The position numbers and the translations under genes were made by a program. The notes under the pieces are model-generated. The model saw nothing but the letters and a program-made list of their open reading frames with translations. It was not told the origin of the DNA and searched no databases. DNA of 46,304 bases from Nevskia sp. (GTDB taxonomy: Bacteria; Pseudomonadota; Gammaproteobacteria; Nevskiales; Nevskiaceae): NCBI GenBank assembly GCA_019689635.1, contig JADGHB010000020.1, positions 1-46,304 on the forward strand, written 5' to 3'. This document shows positions 1 through 7,608 of the stretch, piece by piece (position 1 is the first letter of the stretch; each line of letters begins with the position of its first letter).

Positions 1-97
1 CACGCCCGGACTTGCTCCCGCGAATCAAGCTTCTGCGGGCCTGATTCGCGTCCGGCCCTCCCTGGCCGGCCTGAGCGCTTGAAAAATTCACAAGCTC
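1..97. repeat. Non-coding end with an inverted repeat
   Basis: No gene is seen here. A perfect 9-base inverted repeat, CGCGAATCA at 19-27 and TGATTCGCG at 42-50, encloses a 14-base loop, and CCGGA at 6-10 can pair with TCCGG at 51-55 to lengthen the stem. There is no T-run on either side, so it is not a convincing Rho-independent terminator. It could be a REP-like palindrome or an RNA-stabilising hairpin downstream of erpA. Confidence 0.4.
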
Positions 98-460
98 TCA
101 GACGGTGAAAGAAGAACCGCAGCCGCAAGTCGTGACGGCGTTCGGGTTGCGGATCACGAACTGCGCGCCGGAGGCATCGTCCCGATAGTCGATCTCCGCG
201 CCGCCGAGATATTGCAGGCTCATGGGATCGACCAGCAGGGTCACGCCGCCGTTTTCCACGGCCAGATCGCCGTCCTCCACGTTTTCGTCGAAGGTAAAGC
301 CATACTTGAACCCGGAGCAGCCGCCGCCGGTGACGAACACGCGCAGCTTGAGCGCCGGATTGGCTTCTTCGTCCAGCAGTTCGCGCACTTTGGCCGCCGC
401 CGCGTCGGTCAGGATCACTTGCGGGGCCGCTTCGATCGCCGTGTTTTCATCCGCTGCCAT
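98..460 (-). CDS. erpA: Iron-sulfur cluster insertion protein ErpA
   Basis: A 120-residue A-type iron-sulfur carrier of the HesB/IscA family, which passes Fe-S clusters to apo-enzymes in the cytoplasm. The three conserved cysteines are present: C48 in GGGCSGF and C112 and C114 in the C-terminal CGCGSSF. The first 12 or so residues are variable and the length is normal for ErpA. It is the last gene of a minus-strand run with argC, the coiled-coil protein and the bactofilin, starting 24 bases after the bactofilin stop. IscA is the main alternative, but no isc genes are near. Confidence 0.93.
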   Translation of the reverse strand: MAADENTAIEAAPQVILTDAAAAKVRELLDEEANPALKLRVFVTGGGCSGFKYGFTFDENVEDGDLAVENGGVTLLVDPMSLQYLGGAEIDYRDDASGAQFVIRNPNAVTTCGCGSSFTV

Positions 461-484
461 GGTCCACCTCGAACCTTCAAACCT

Positions 485-964
485 TCAACCGAGCTTGGCG
501 CGCCGATTTTCAGGCACGCCCGCCACCGGAGCCTCGGCCGGTTTGGCTTCGCCGGGCTTGTGGTGGGGCAGTGCCGCCAGCGGCTCTGCGCCCTCGTACA
601 GGAGCTGACCGTTGATCATCGCGCCCGGTTCCATCTGCAAGACTTTGTAATGCACGTTGCCGTTGACCCGCGCCTTGGGAGCCAGCGAGAGCCGCTCGCT
701 GGCGCGCACGTCGCCGATCACCGAACCGTTGAGCACGATACTGGGGACACGCACGTCGCCTTCAATGGAACCGGTTTCGCTGACCGACAGCGTGGCCGGT
801 TTGTCGCCGACGGCGATCACGCTGCCCTTGATCTTGCCGTCCAGATGGAGGCCGCCGGTGAAGCGCACGTCGCCGAGCACCTCGGTATGCCGTCCGATCA
901 GGGTATCCACGCCCCCCCCTTTGCCGCTGCTACCGTCGCTGCTGCCGCCGCCGAGTAATTTCAT
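485..964 (-). CDS. Bactofilin (polymer-forming cytoskeletal protein)
   Basis: A 159-residue bactofilin (DUF583 family). These proteins self-assemble without nucleotide into filaments, often membrane-associated, that position cell-wall or envelope machinery. A glycine/serine-rich start of about 17 residues precedes the beta-helix core, roughly residues 20-120, seen as repeating short units such as GDVRFTGGLHLDGKIKG and GDVRVPSIVLNGSVIGDV. The tail is proline/alanine-rich. The ATG at 964 overlaps the upstream stop as ATGA, implying translational coupling. The open frame extends further upstream, but only as a shadow of the neighbouring gene. Confidence 0.92.
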   Translation of the reverse strand: MKLLGGGSSDGSSGKGGGVDTLIGRHTEVLGDVRFTGGLHLDGKIKGSVIAVGDKPATLSVSETGSIEGDVRVPSIVLNGSVIGDVRASERLSLAPKARVNGNVHYKVLQMEPGAMINGQLLYEGAEPLAALPHHKPGEAKPAEAPVAGVPENRRAKLG

Positions 965-1713
965 GATGGCGCGCTCTCCTGCACGATCTTGGCCCAGTCG
1001 TAATCGTCGTCGATCTTGGGCGCGCCGTCGGCCACCAGGCTGATCGCGGCGCGCTGGGGCTTGAAGCCCTCGGGCAGGCGAAAACTCCCGCTGAATTCCT
1101 GAAAATATTTGAACGAAAATACCAGATTTCGGTTGTTGTCGGTGGCCAGGTCCGCGAGCTTGAGCGTCTGCTTCTGGCCGCCGCGGTAGCCTTCGATGCT
1201 GATCTCCGCGGTGCCGTCGGTGCGCTTGTCGTGGCGCACCGATTGAATCAGCACCAGGTCGTAACGGTAAGTGCCCGGCTGCCCGGTCTTGCGGACCTTG
1301 AATTCGAAGACCCGCACGCCTGCCTGCGATTCGCTGGGCGAGACGATCCCGCGGTAGAACGCGAGCTGTTCGCGCAGATCGGCGTTTTCGCTCTGCAGCG
1401 AGGACAGCGAGCGTTTGACGTTGTCGCAGGCGCTGCCCTCGATCTGTTGCGAACGGTTCAGATAAGCGAGCTGGTCGTGCAGCCGCTGGTTTTCGTTGAG
1501 GGCGGCGCGCAGTTTCTGCGACAAATCGCGGCTCTCGGCGCGCAATTGCTCGCGCTCGAGCTGAGCGTGCTCGAAATCGGAGACGGTGGTCGCGCGCGCG
1601 TAGCGGTAAAGCGCGAAGCCGCCCAAGGCCAGGCCCGCGGCGCCGGCGGCCACCAGCGCGAAACGCCGCCACGGACGGTGGCGGGCAATCACGATGCGAT
1701 GGCGGAGATCCAC
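961..1713 (-). CDS. Inner-membrane coiled-coil protein (DUF6776-like)
   Basis: A 250-residue protein with a basic N-terminus, one membrane segment at about residues 17-36, a long coiled coil at about 45-120 rich in Leu, Glu, Gln and Arg, and a C-terminal beta-rich domain at about 130-245 that should lie in the periplasm. It resembles the proteobacterial DUF6776 family, whose function is unknown to me. Its place between argC and a bactofilin, with ATGA overlap to the latter, suggests that it works with the bactofilin, perhaps as its membrane partner. That role is inferred from position only. Confidence 0.78.
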   Translation of the reverse strand: MDLRHRIVIARHRPWRRFALVAAGAAGLALGGFALYRYARATTVSDFEHAQLEREQLRAESRDLSQKLRAALNENQRLHDQLAYLNRSQQIEGSACDNVKRSLSSLQSENADLREQLAFYRGIVSPSESQAGVRVFEFKVRKTGQPGTYRYDLVLIQSVRHDKRTDGTAEISIEGYRGGQKQTLKLADLATDNNRNLVFSFKYFQEFSGSFRLPEGFKPQRAAISLVADGAPKIDDDYDWAKIVQESAPS

Positions 1714-1723
1714 GGCAGTCGCG

Positions 1724-2755
1724 CTACGGCGCCAACGGCGGCGTATCCAGACCGGCGCGCTCGTCGAGGCCGAACATCAGGTTGAAGTTTTGCAGCGCCT
1801 GGCCGGCGGCACCCTTGACCAAGTTGTCGATCACCGACAGCACCACGGCCATCGCGCCGCCGGCAGGACGATGCACCGCCAGCCGGCAGACATTGGACGC
1901 GCGCACCGAGCGCGTGTCGGGCACGGCCGCAGCCGGCAGGACGTCCACGAAAGGCTCGCCGCGGTAGCGCCGTTCGTAGAGCGCCTGCAGATCGAGATCG
2001 ATGCGCGTGAGCCGCGCGTAAATCGTCGCCTGCATGCCGCGGAACATCGGCAGCAGATGGGGGATGAAGACCAGGCCACCGCGGCCGCCGGTCAGCGCGA
2101 CGATTTCCTGCTCGAGCTCCGCCTGATGGCGATGCCCGCCCAGGGCGTACGCCTGGAAGTTTTCCGCCACCTCGCCATACATCGAACCGAGCTTGAGCTC
2201 GCGGCCGGCGCCGCTGACGCCGGATTTGCAATCCGCGATCAGCCCGTCGACCTCGACCGCTTCGGCCTCCAGCAGCGGCAGCAGACCGAGCAGGACCGCC
2301 GTGGGATAACAGCCGGGATTGCCCACCAAGCGGGCGCGCGCGATCTCGTGACGGCGCAGTTCCGGTATCCCGTAGACCGCCTCGGCAAGAAGCTCGGGGC
2401 AGGCGTGCGGCCGCCGGTACCAGCGCTGATAAACCGCCGGATCCTTGAGACGAAAATCGGCCGACAGATCGATCACCTTGACGCCGCGGGCCAGAAGCGA
2501 CGGCGCCATCTCCATGGCGACGCCATGCGGCGTGGCGAAGAACACGGCCTGGCAGGCCGCCAACGCCTCGGGCTCCGGCCCCGAAAAACGCAGATCGCAG
2601 AAGCCGCGCAGGGCGGGAAACAAGGCATCGGCCCGCTGGCCGGCTTCCTGGCGCGAGGTCAATACCGTCACTCGCGCGTGGGGATGCCGCGCCAGCAGGC
2701 GCAGCAATTCGGCGCCGGTATAACCGGTGCCGCCGACGATGCCGACTTCGATCAC
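1724..2755 (-). CDS. argC: N-acetyl-gamma-glutamyl-phosphate reductase
   Basis: A 343-residue enzyme of arginine synthesis that reduces N-acetylglutamyl phosphate to the semialdehyde with NADPH. It has the nucleotide-binding start [13 protein letters not shown] at residues 5-17, the catalytic cysteine C149 in GNPGCYPTA, and the typical ending near FGLDERAGL. The start is a GTG at 2755; the nearby ATG is out of frame. It is the first gene of the run toward erpA and lies divergent from hemJ. Confidence 0.96.
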   Translation of the reverse strand: MIEVGIVGGTGYTGAELLRLLARHPHARVTVLTSRQEAGQRADALFPALRGFCDLRFSGPEPEALAACQAVFFATPHGVAMEMAPSLLARGVKVIDLSADFRLKDPAVYQRWYRRPHACPELLAEAVYGIPELRRHEIARARLVGNPGCYPTAVLLGLLPLLEAEAVEVDGLIADCKSGVSGAGRELKLGSMYGEVAENFQAYALGGHRHQAELEQEIVALTGGRGGLVFIPHLLPMFRGMQATIYARLTRIDLDLQALYERRYRGEPFVDVLPAAAVPDTRSVRASNVCRLAVHRPAGGAMAVVLSVIDNLVKGAAGQALQNFNLMFGLDERAGLDTPPLAP

Positions 2756-2786
2756 GTACTCATGCCCGCAAGGTCCAAGGGCGGCG

Positions 2787-2792
2787 ATAATA
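2787..2792 (-). promoter_or_regulatory. Possible -10 element for argC
   Basis: On the minus strand TATTAT lies about 32 bases before the argC GTG and matches the sigma-70 -10 consensus at five of six positions. No good -35 hexamer is seen 16-18 bases upstream, so the promoter is tentative. Confidence 0.35.
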
Positions 2793-2823
2793 CCGCGCCT
2801 GCACGGTCGAGCGCCGCACCCCC

Positions 2824-3240
2824 ATGCTGTGGATCAAAGCGTTTCACGTAATGTTCGTCGTCGCCTGGTTCGCGGGCTTGTTCTACCTGCCGCGGCTGTT
2901 CGTCTATCACTGCGAGGTGACCGACGAGGCAGGTCACGAGCGCTTCTGCATCATGGAGCGCAGACTCTACGGCATCACCACGCTCGGCATGGTCGGGACC
3001 TGGCTCTTCGGTCTCGGCACGCTGGCGCTGGAACCGTTCTATCTGCATGCCGGATGGCTGCACGCCAAGCTGGCGCTGGTGGTGCTGCTGTCGGCTTATC
3101 ACGGCTGGTTGAAAATTCATTTGCGCAAATTCGCCGCGCGGCAGAACACGAACAGCGCGCGCTATTGGCGGATCGCCAACGAAGTGCCCGCGCTATTCTT
3201 GATCGCCATCGTGATTCTGGCCGTGGTGAAGCCGTTTTGA
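2824..3240 (+). CDS. hemJ: Protoporphyrinogen IX oxidase HemJ
   Basis: A 138-residue, four-helix inner-membrane protein of the HemJ (UPF0093) family, which oxidises protoporphyrinogen IX to protoporphyrin IX in haem synthesis. The conserved histidine H8 ([14 protein letters not shown]) and the lysine in LHAKLALV are present, and membrane segments lie near residues 5-25, 52-72, 80-97 and 120-136. The length is close to the family norm. It is divergent from argC with 68 bases between them. No obvious ribosome-binding site precedes the ATG. Confidence 0.92.
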   Translation: MLWIKAFHVMFVVAWFAGLFYLPRLFVYHCEVTDEAGHERFCIMERRLYGITTLGMVGTWLFGLGTLALEPFYLHAGWLHAKLALVVLLSAYHGWLKIHLRKFAARQNTNSARYWRIANEVPALFLIAIVILAVVKPF

Positions 3241-3308
3241 GAGGGCCGGATCGAGGACCGATCTCGGCCAGCCACGACGAAGCCGGAGGTCAGCGACGCG
3301 TGGAGGCG

Positions 3309-3809
3309 TTAACCAGGCACGGGTTCGCGCGGCGTGTGCCCGAGCAAGGGAGCGAGCTCGTTGAGGGCGAGGCGATACACCTCGCGCTTGAACGCCACCA
3401 CCTCGTCCAGCGGACGCCAGTAATCGACCCAGCGCCAGCCATCGAATTCGGGGTGGGGGCTCGCATTCAAGCGCACCTGGGACTCGTCGCCGACCAGGCG
3501 CAGCATGAACCAGCGCTGTTTCTGGCCGATGCACACTGGATGGCGACCGCGCCGCACCAGCCGCTGCGGCAGGCGATAATGCAGCCAGTCGCGGGTCACG
3601 CCGAGCATCTGGACGTGGTCGGGCTTGAGTCCGATCTCTTCTTCCAGCTCGCGGTACAAGGCTTGCTCCGGCGTTTCGCCGCGCTGAATGCCGCCTTGCG
3701 GAAACTGCCAGCCCCCGCCGCCGCGCGCGCGCCGCGCCCAGAGCACTTCGCCCTCCGCGTTGGCCAAGATGATGCCCACATTGGGACGGAAGCCGTCCGC
3801 GTCGATCAC
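3309..3809 (-). CDS. rppH: RNA pyrophosphohydrolase RppH
   Basis: A 166-residue Nudix hydrolase that removes pyrophosphate from mRNA 5' ends and so starts RNA decay. The Nudix box at residues 39-61 is intact, with E45, R53, E54, E57 and E58. The opening [10 protein letters not shown] and the [10 protein letters not shown] segment are typical of RppH rather than of other Nudix enzymes. The start is a GTG at 3809. The HAD phosphatase gene reads away from it. Confidence 0.94.
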   Translation of the reverse strand: MIDADGFRPNVGIILANAEGEVLWARRARGGGGWQFPQGGIQRGETPEQALYRELEEEIGLKPDHVQMLGVTRDWLHYRLPQRLVRRGRHPVCIGQKQRWFMLRLVGDESQVRLNASPHPEFDGWRWVDYWRPLDEVVAFKREVYRLALNELAPLLGHTPREPVPG

Positions 3810-3919
3810 GGCGATCCCACGTCACAAAAACTCAACGGCAAGAATTGTTTCATACCCCGCGCGGGCCGGGCAACGCGCCACGGAGCACGCCGGCGTCGCC
3901 GGCATGGCAACATGCGCGT

Positions 3920-4609
3920 ATGGATTTAGCCGTCTTCGACCTCGATCACACGCTGCTCGACGGCGACAGCGATTACCTGTGGGGCCAGTTCCTGGTCGAG
4001 CAGGGCCGCGTGGACGGCGAGCGCTACGAGCGCGAGAACCGGCGGTTCTACCAGCAGTACCTCGCCGGCACGCTGGACATCGAGGAGTTCGCGCGCTTTT
4101 CCCTGGCGCCTTTGGCAAGGCTGGACACGGCCGAGCTGAACGCGCTGCGCCAGCGCTTCGTCCTCGAAAAAATCGTTCCGCGCATCGCGCCCGGAACGCC
4201 GCGTCTTTTGCAGCAACACCGCGCGCGCGGCGACACGCTGCTCATCACCACCGCCACCAACCGCTTCATCACCGAGCCGATCGCGCAGCTGCTCCAGATC
4301 GGCAATCTGCTCGCCACCGAGCCGGAGAGGGTCGATGGCCGCTACACCGGGCGTATCGCCGGCCATCCCAATTTTCGCGAAGGCAAGGTGCTGCGCCTGC
4401 GCCAGTGGCTGGAACAGCGTTCGGAAAGCTATGCGCACATCGTCTGCTACAGCGATTCCCACAACGACCTGCCGTTGCTGTGCTTCGCCGACCGCGCGGT
4501 GGCGGTGGATCCCGACCCACGGCTGCAAGCCGAGGCCCAGCACCGCGGCTGGCCGGTGATCAGCCTGCGCCAGACGGCAACGCAAACTGAAGAACCGACG
4601 GGGGATTAG
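3920..4609 (+). CDS. HAD-IB phosphatase (SerB-like)
   Basis: A 229-residue HAD-superfamily hydrolase. It has the nucleophile motif DLDHTLLDGDSD at residues 6-17, a threonine motif in LLITTATNRF, and a late motif YSDSHNDLPLL with the acidic metal ligands. This pattern fits the IB subfamily (phosphoserine phosphatase-like, often histidinol-phosphatase- or CicA-like); the substrate cannot be told. I use the ATG at 3920, which puts the nucleophile aspartate near the start, as is usual in the family. Its TAG stop overlaps the TAA of the convergent pdxH by 4 bases. Confidence 0.87.
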   Translation: MDLAVFDLDHTLLDGDSDYLWGQFLVEQGRVDGERYERENRRFYQQYLAGTLDIEEFARFSLAPLARLDTAELNALRQRFVLEKIVPRIAPGTPRLLQQHRARGDTLLITTATNRFITEPIAQLLQIGNLLATEPERVDGRYTGRIAGHPNFREGKVLRLRQWLEQRSESYAHIVCYSDSHNDLPLLCFADRAVAVDPDPRLQAEAQHRGWPVISLRQTATQTEEPTGD

Positions 4610-5232
4610 GGCTCCAGGCGCACGCGGCGCCAGCCGCCCGCATCGCGACGGTAGAGCAGGCGGTCGTGCAGCCGGTCGGGACGCCCCTGCCAGAACTCGA
4701 TGGCTTCCGGCACGAGGCGATAGCCGCCCCAAGATTCCGGCAGCGGGATGTCCCGTCCTTCGAAGCGTTTCGCGTTCTCGGCCACGCGCGCTTCCAGCGC
4801 TGCGCGCGTAGCCAGCTCCGCGCTCTGCCGCGAGGTGTAGGCGGAAAGCTGGGAGCCGCGCGGGCGCGAGTGGAAATAGCGTTCCGACAGTTCGCGCGGG
4901 AGTTTCTCCACTCGTCCTTCGATCCGCACCTGGCGCTCGAGGCGGTCCCACCAGAACGTCGCCGCCGCATAAGGGCGCGCGGCCAGCTCGCGGCCTTTGC
5001 GGGATTCATAATTGGTGTAGAAGCAAAACCCGCCTTCGTGCAAACCCTTGAACAACACCATGCGCAGGCTGGGCTTGCCGTCGGCGGCTACCGTGGCCAG
5101 CGCCATCGCGGTCGGCTCGACCAGCCCGGCGGCTTGTGCGTCCGCCAGCCAGCGTTCGAACTGGGCCACGGGATCGGATAGCAAGCCGGTTTCGTCCAGC
5201 GGCGGATTCCGCTCGTATTGCATGTTCGACAA
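4606..5232 (-). CDS. pdxH: Pyridoxamine 5'-phosphate oxidase
   Basis: A 208-residue FMN enzyme that oxidises pyridoxamine or pyridoxine 5'-phosphate to pyridoxal 5'-phosphate in the cytoplasm. Family features include PSLRMVLFKG, the FYTNYESRKGREL stretch, QVRIEGRVEKL, and the C-terminal FWQGRPDRLHDRLLY with the substrate-binding Arg and His. The end RRVRLEP is the usual PdxH terminus. A second ATG lies three codons in. The gene ends tail to tail with the HAD gene, sharing the bases TTAG for both stops. Confidence 0.96.
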   Translation of the reverse strand: MSNMQYERNPPLDETGLLSDPVAQFERWLADAQAAGLVEPTAMALATVAADGKPSLRMVLFKGLHEGGFCFYTNYESRKGRELAARPYAAATFWWDRLERQVRIEGRVEKLPRELSERYFHSRPRGSQLSAYTSRQSAELATRAALEARVAENAKRFEGRDIPLPESWGGYRLVPEAIEFWQGRPDRLHDRLLYRRDAGGWRRVRLEP

Positions 5233-5310
5233 CGCAAGCCACGGTACCGTGCAGTGTAAGCGCTCCGCTCGTCGCCTGTCTTACAATGCTGGCCCGATCG
5301 AGGAGTCGTC

Positions 5311-6321
5311 ATGGCAAGCACGTTCAAAGCGCTGCGCGTCCACCAGGCCGACAAGGCGACCAGCGCCCGTCTGGAACGGATCGCGCTCGAGGATCTGAGC
5401 GCAGGCGAGGTGGTGATCCGCGTGGCCTATTCCAGCCTCAACTACAAGGACGCGCTGGCGATCACCGGCAAGGGCCGCATCATCCGCAAGTTCCCCTGCG
5501 TGGCCGGCATCGATCTGTCCGGCGTGGTCGAGGAAAGCCGCGCGGCGGCGTTCCAGGCCGGCGACCGGGTGCTGGTCACCGGCTGCAACATCGGCGAGGC
5601 GCTCGACGGCGGCCTCGCCGAATACGCGCGCCTGCCGGCGGATGCGGTGGTGCCGCTGCCTCCCGGACTCTCGCTGTGGGAGGCCATGGCGCTGGGCACC
5701 GCCGGCTTCACCGCGGCGCTGGCCCTGCGGCGCATGCTGGAAAACCACCAGACGCCGGAACTCGGACCCATCGCCGTGACCGGCCCCACCGGCGGCGTGG
5801 GCAGCGTGGCGATCAACCTCTTCAGCCAGCTCGGCTTCACCGTCGCCGCGCTCAGCGGCAAGAAGGGGACGGAAGCGGATGACTATCTGCGCGCGCTCGG
5901 CGCCGCCGAAGTCCTCGACCGCGCGAGTCTCGGCGCGCCCGGGAGCAAACCGCTGGAGTCCGCGCGCTGGGGCGGCGCGGTGGACAATCTCGGCGGCGAC
6001 ACGCTGGCCTGGTTGACACGCACGGTGCGCCCCTGGGGCAATATCGCTTGCATCGGCCTGGCACAGAGCGCCGAGCTCCACACCACGGTCATGCCCTTCA
6101 TCCTGCGCGGCGTGAGCCTGCTCGGGATCCACTCGGTGGAGTGCCCGCGCCCCTGGCGGCTGGCGCTGTGGGAAAAGCTGGCCGGCGCGTGGAAACCGTC
6201 GCGGCTCGCGCGGCTCGCTCCGCGCACCTTGGCGCTGGAAGACGTGCCGCGCCTGTGCGAGGAAATCATCGCCGGCAAGCTGATCGGCCGCACCGTGGTC
6301 CGCATCGGCAGCGACGCGTAA
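5311..6321 (+). CDS. acuI: Acrylyl-CoA reductase-like oxidoreductase (AcuI/YhdH)
   Basis: A 336-residue zinc-independent medium-chain dehydrogenase/reductase close to AcuI and E. coli YhdH, which reduce acrylyl-CoA to propionyl-CoA with NADPH and so detoxify acrylyl-CoA. Visible features are YSSLNYKDALAITGKG, the GIDLSGVVEES segment, and the nucleotide-binding TGPTGGVGSVAINLFSQLG at about residues 157-175. GAGGAG six bases before the ATG supports the start. It stands as a single gene between pdxH and the iron operon. The exact substrate in this organism is inferred. Confidence 0.88.
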   Translation: MASTFKALRVHQADKATSARLERIALEDLSAGEVVIRVAYSSLNYKDALAITGKGRIIRKFPCVAGIDLSGVVEESRAAAFQAGDRVLVTGCNIGEALDGGLAEYARLPADAVVPLPPGLSLWEAMALGTAGFTAALALRRMLENHQTPELGPIAVTGPTGGVGSVAINLFSQLGFTVAALSGKKGTEADDYLRALGAAEVLDRASLGAPGSKPLESARWGGAVDNLGGDTLAWLTRTVRPWGNIACIGLAQSAELHTTVMPFILRGVSLLGIHSVECPRPWRLALWEKLAGAWKPSRLARLAPRTLALEDVPRLCEEIIAGKLIGRTVVRIGSDA

Positions 6322-6348
6322 GCCTCCATGGCCGGACGAGCGGCGGTG

Positions 6349-6377
6349 TTTACAAGTTTAATGCGAATCGTTATCAT
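6349..6377 (+). promoter_or_regulatory. Promoter of the FTR1 operon
   Basis: TTTACA at 6349-6354 (five of six to the -35 consensus), a 17-base spacer, and TATCAT at 6372-6377 (five of six to the -10 consensus). The ATG of the first gene follows 37 bases after the -10. The Fur-type operator overlaps the spacer and the -10. Confidence 0.7.
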
Positions 6378-6378
6378 T
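6360..6378 (+). promoter_or_regulatory. Fur-type operator upstream of cupredoxin-FTR1
   Basis: The 19 bases AATGCGAATCGTTATCATT fit the Fur box. The central 15 bases (6362-6376) match the inverted repeat TGATAATNATTATCA at 11 of 14 defined positions. The site covers the -10 and most of the spacer, where a bound repressor would block transcription. It is 16/19 identical to the site at 17139-17157. The iron-permease gene downstream fits iron repression. Confidence 0.75.
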
Positions 6379-6413
6379 TAGCTTGTAGCCCGCAAGCGCA
6401 AACCGGATTTCCG

Positions 6414-6746
6414 ATGCCCCGCTTCTTTTCATCCTTGATCTTCGCCTGTGGCGCCGGGCTCACCGCCTGTAGCCAGGAAAAGCTGCCGGAACACACCTTG
6501 GTGCTCCAGGATCATCGCTTCACGCCCAGCGAGATCACCATCCCGGCAGGAAGCAAGGTACGGATCGTCATCGACAACCGCGACGATAGTTCCGAGGAAT
6601 TCGACAGCGACAGCCTCGGTCGCGAGAAAGTGGTCCCGGGCAAGTCCAGCGGCGCGGTGGTGATCGGACCGCTCAAGCCCGGGCGCTATCCCTTCATGGG
6701 CGAGTTCCACGCCCAGACCGCACAAGGCGCAGTGATCGTGCAGTAG
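6414..6746 (+). CDS. Cupredoxin-like lipoprotein of the FTR1 iron uptake system
   Basis: A 110-residue small exported protein. The signal peptide ends in a lipobox, LTAC with C19, so it is likely membrane-anchored in the periplasm. The rest is one cupredoxin-like beta-sandwich with an acidic patch (DDSSEEFDSDS) and the ending PGRYPFMGEFHAQTAQG. The usual type-1 copper cysteine and methionine ligands are not seen, so it more likely binds iron or a non-type-1 metal. It precedes the FTR1 gene by 9 bases behind a Fur-type promoter and probably hands iron to the permease. Confidence 0.8.
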   Translation: MPRFFSSLIFACGAGLTACSQEKLPEHTLVLQDHRFTPSEITIPAGSKVRIVIDNRDDSSEEFDSDSLGREKVVPGKSSGAVVIGPLKPGRYPFMGEFHAQTAQGAVIVQ

Positions 6747-6755
6747 GAGAAGACG

Positions 6756-7598
6756 ATGTTCGGCACCGCGTTGATCGTGTTCCGCGAAGTTCTCGAGGCC
6801 GCGCTGGTGGTGTCGATCGTCGCCGCCGCCACACGGGGCCTCGCCGGCCGCGCTCGCACCATCGGCAGCGGCGTGTGCGCCGGCGTGCTCGGCGCCCTGT
6901 TGGTGGCGGCCGGCGCCGGCAGCATCCAGCGGCTGGCCAGCGGCTCCGGCCAGGAGTTGTTCAATGCCAGCGTGCTGTTCGTGGCGGTCGCGATGATCTC
7001 CTGGCATGTGCTGTGGATGTCGCGCCACGGCCGTGAGCTCTCCCGCCATCTCGGCGCAGTGAGCGCGGCGGTACGCCAGGGCTCGCGCCCGCCTTCTGCG
7101 TTGGTGATCGTGGTGGCCATCGCCATCTTGCGCGAGGGCTCCGAGGTGGTGCTGTTCCTTTATGGCCTTGCCGCCGGAGGCACCGGCTATGCCGGTCTGG
7201 TCGGCGGCAGCCTGCTGGGTCTGGCGATCGGCGTGGCTGCGGGGCTGGCGCTGTACTTCGGATTGCTGCGCATTCCGCCGGGCAAGATGTTTTCCGCCAC
7301 CAACGGCTTGTTGCTCCTGATCGCCGCCGGCATGGCCGCCACTGGGGCGCGCTTCCTGATCCAGGCCGACTGGCTGCCGTCGCTGGCCTCGCCGCTGTGG
7401 GATAGCTCGCGCTTCATCGCCAACGGCAGCGCGCCAGGCCGCGTGCTGCACGCGCTGATCGGTTACGATGCGCGCCCCAGCGGCATGCAGATGCTGTTCT
7501 TCGCCGCGGTGATCGCCACCGTCGGGGGCGCCATGCTCTGGCAGCGCCGCTCGCACACCGCCCCGCCGAAAGCGGCGGCCAAACCGCTGCCGACCTGA
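6756..7598 (+). CDS. FTR1-family iron permease
   Basis: A 280-residue inner-membrane protein with about seven helices, of the FTR1/EfeU family of high-affinity iron permeases. Both REXXE iron-binding motifs are present: R10-E11...E14 (REVLEA) and R126-E127...E130 (REGSE). AGGAG just before the ATG supports the start. It is co-transcribed with the cupredoxin-like lipoprotein. No EfeB peroxidase or ferredoxin-type partner is beside it; its 3' end meets the convergent aldehyde dehydrogenase gene. Confidence 0.93.
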   Translation: MFGTALIVFREVLEAALVVSIVAAATRGLAGRARTIGSGVCAGVLGALLVAAGAGSIQRLASGSGQELFNASVLFVAVAMISWHVLWMSRHGRELSRHLGAVSAAVRQGSRPPSALVIVVAIAILREGSEVVLFLYGLAAGGTGYAGLVGGSLLGLAIGVAAGLALYFGLLRIPPGKMFSATNGLLLLIAAGMAATGARFLIQADWLPSLASPLWDSSRFIANGSAPGRVLHALIGYDARPSGMQMLFFAAVIATVGGAMLWQRRSHTAPPKAAAKPLPT

Positions 7599-7608
7599 AC
7601 CGCGCCGT

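Noticed and set aside
78-100. A hairpin at the erpA stop with an A/T-rich loop, considered as a terminator
   Set aside because: The stem has a mismatch and no T-run follows it on the minus strand; the T-run is in the loop.
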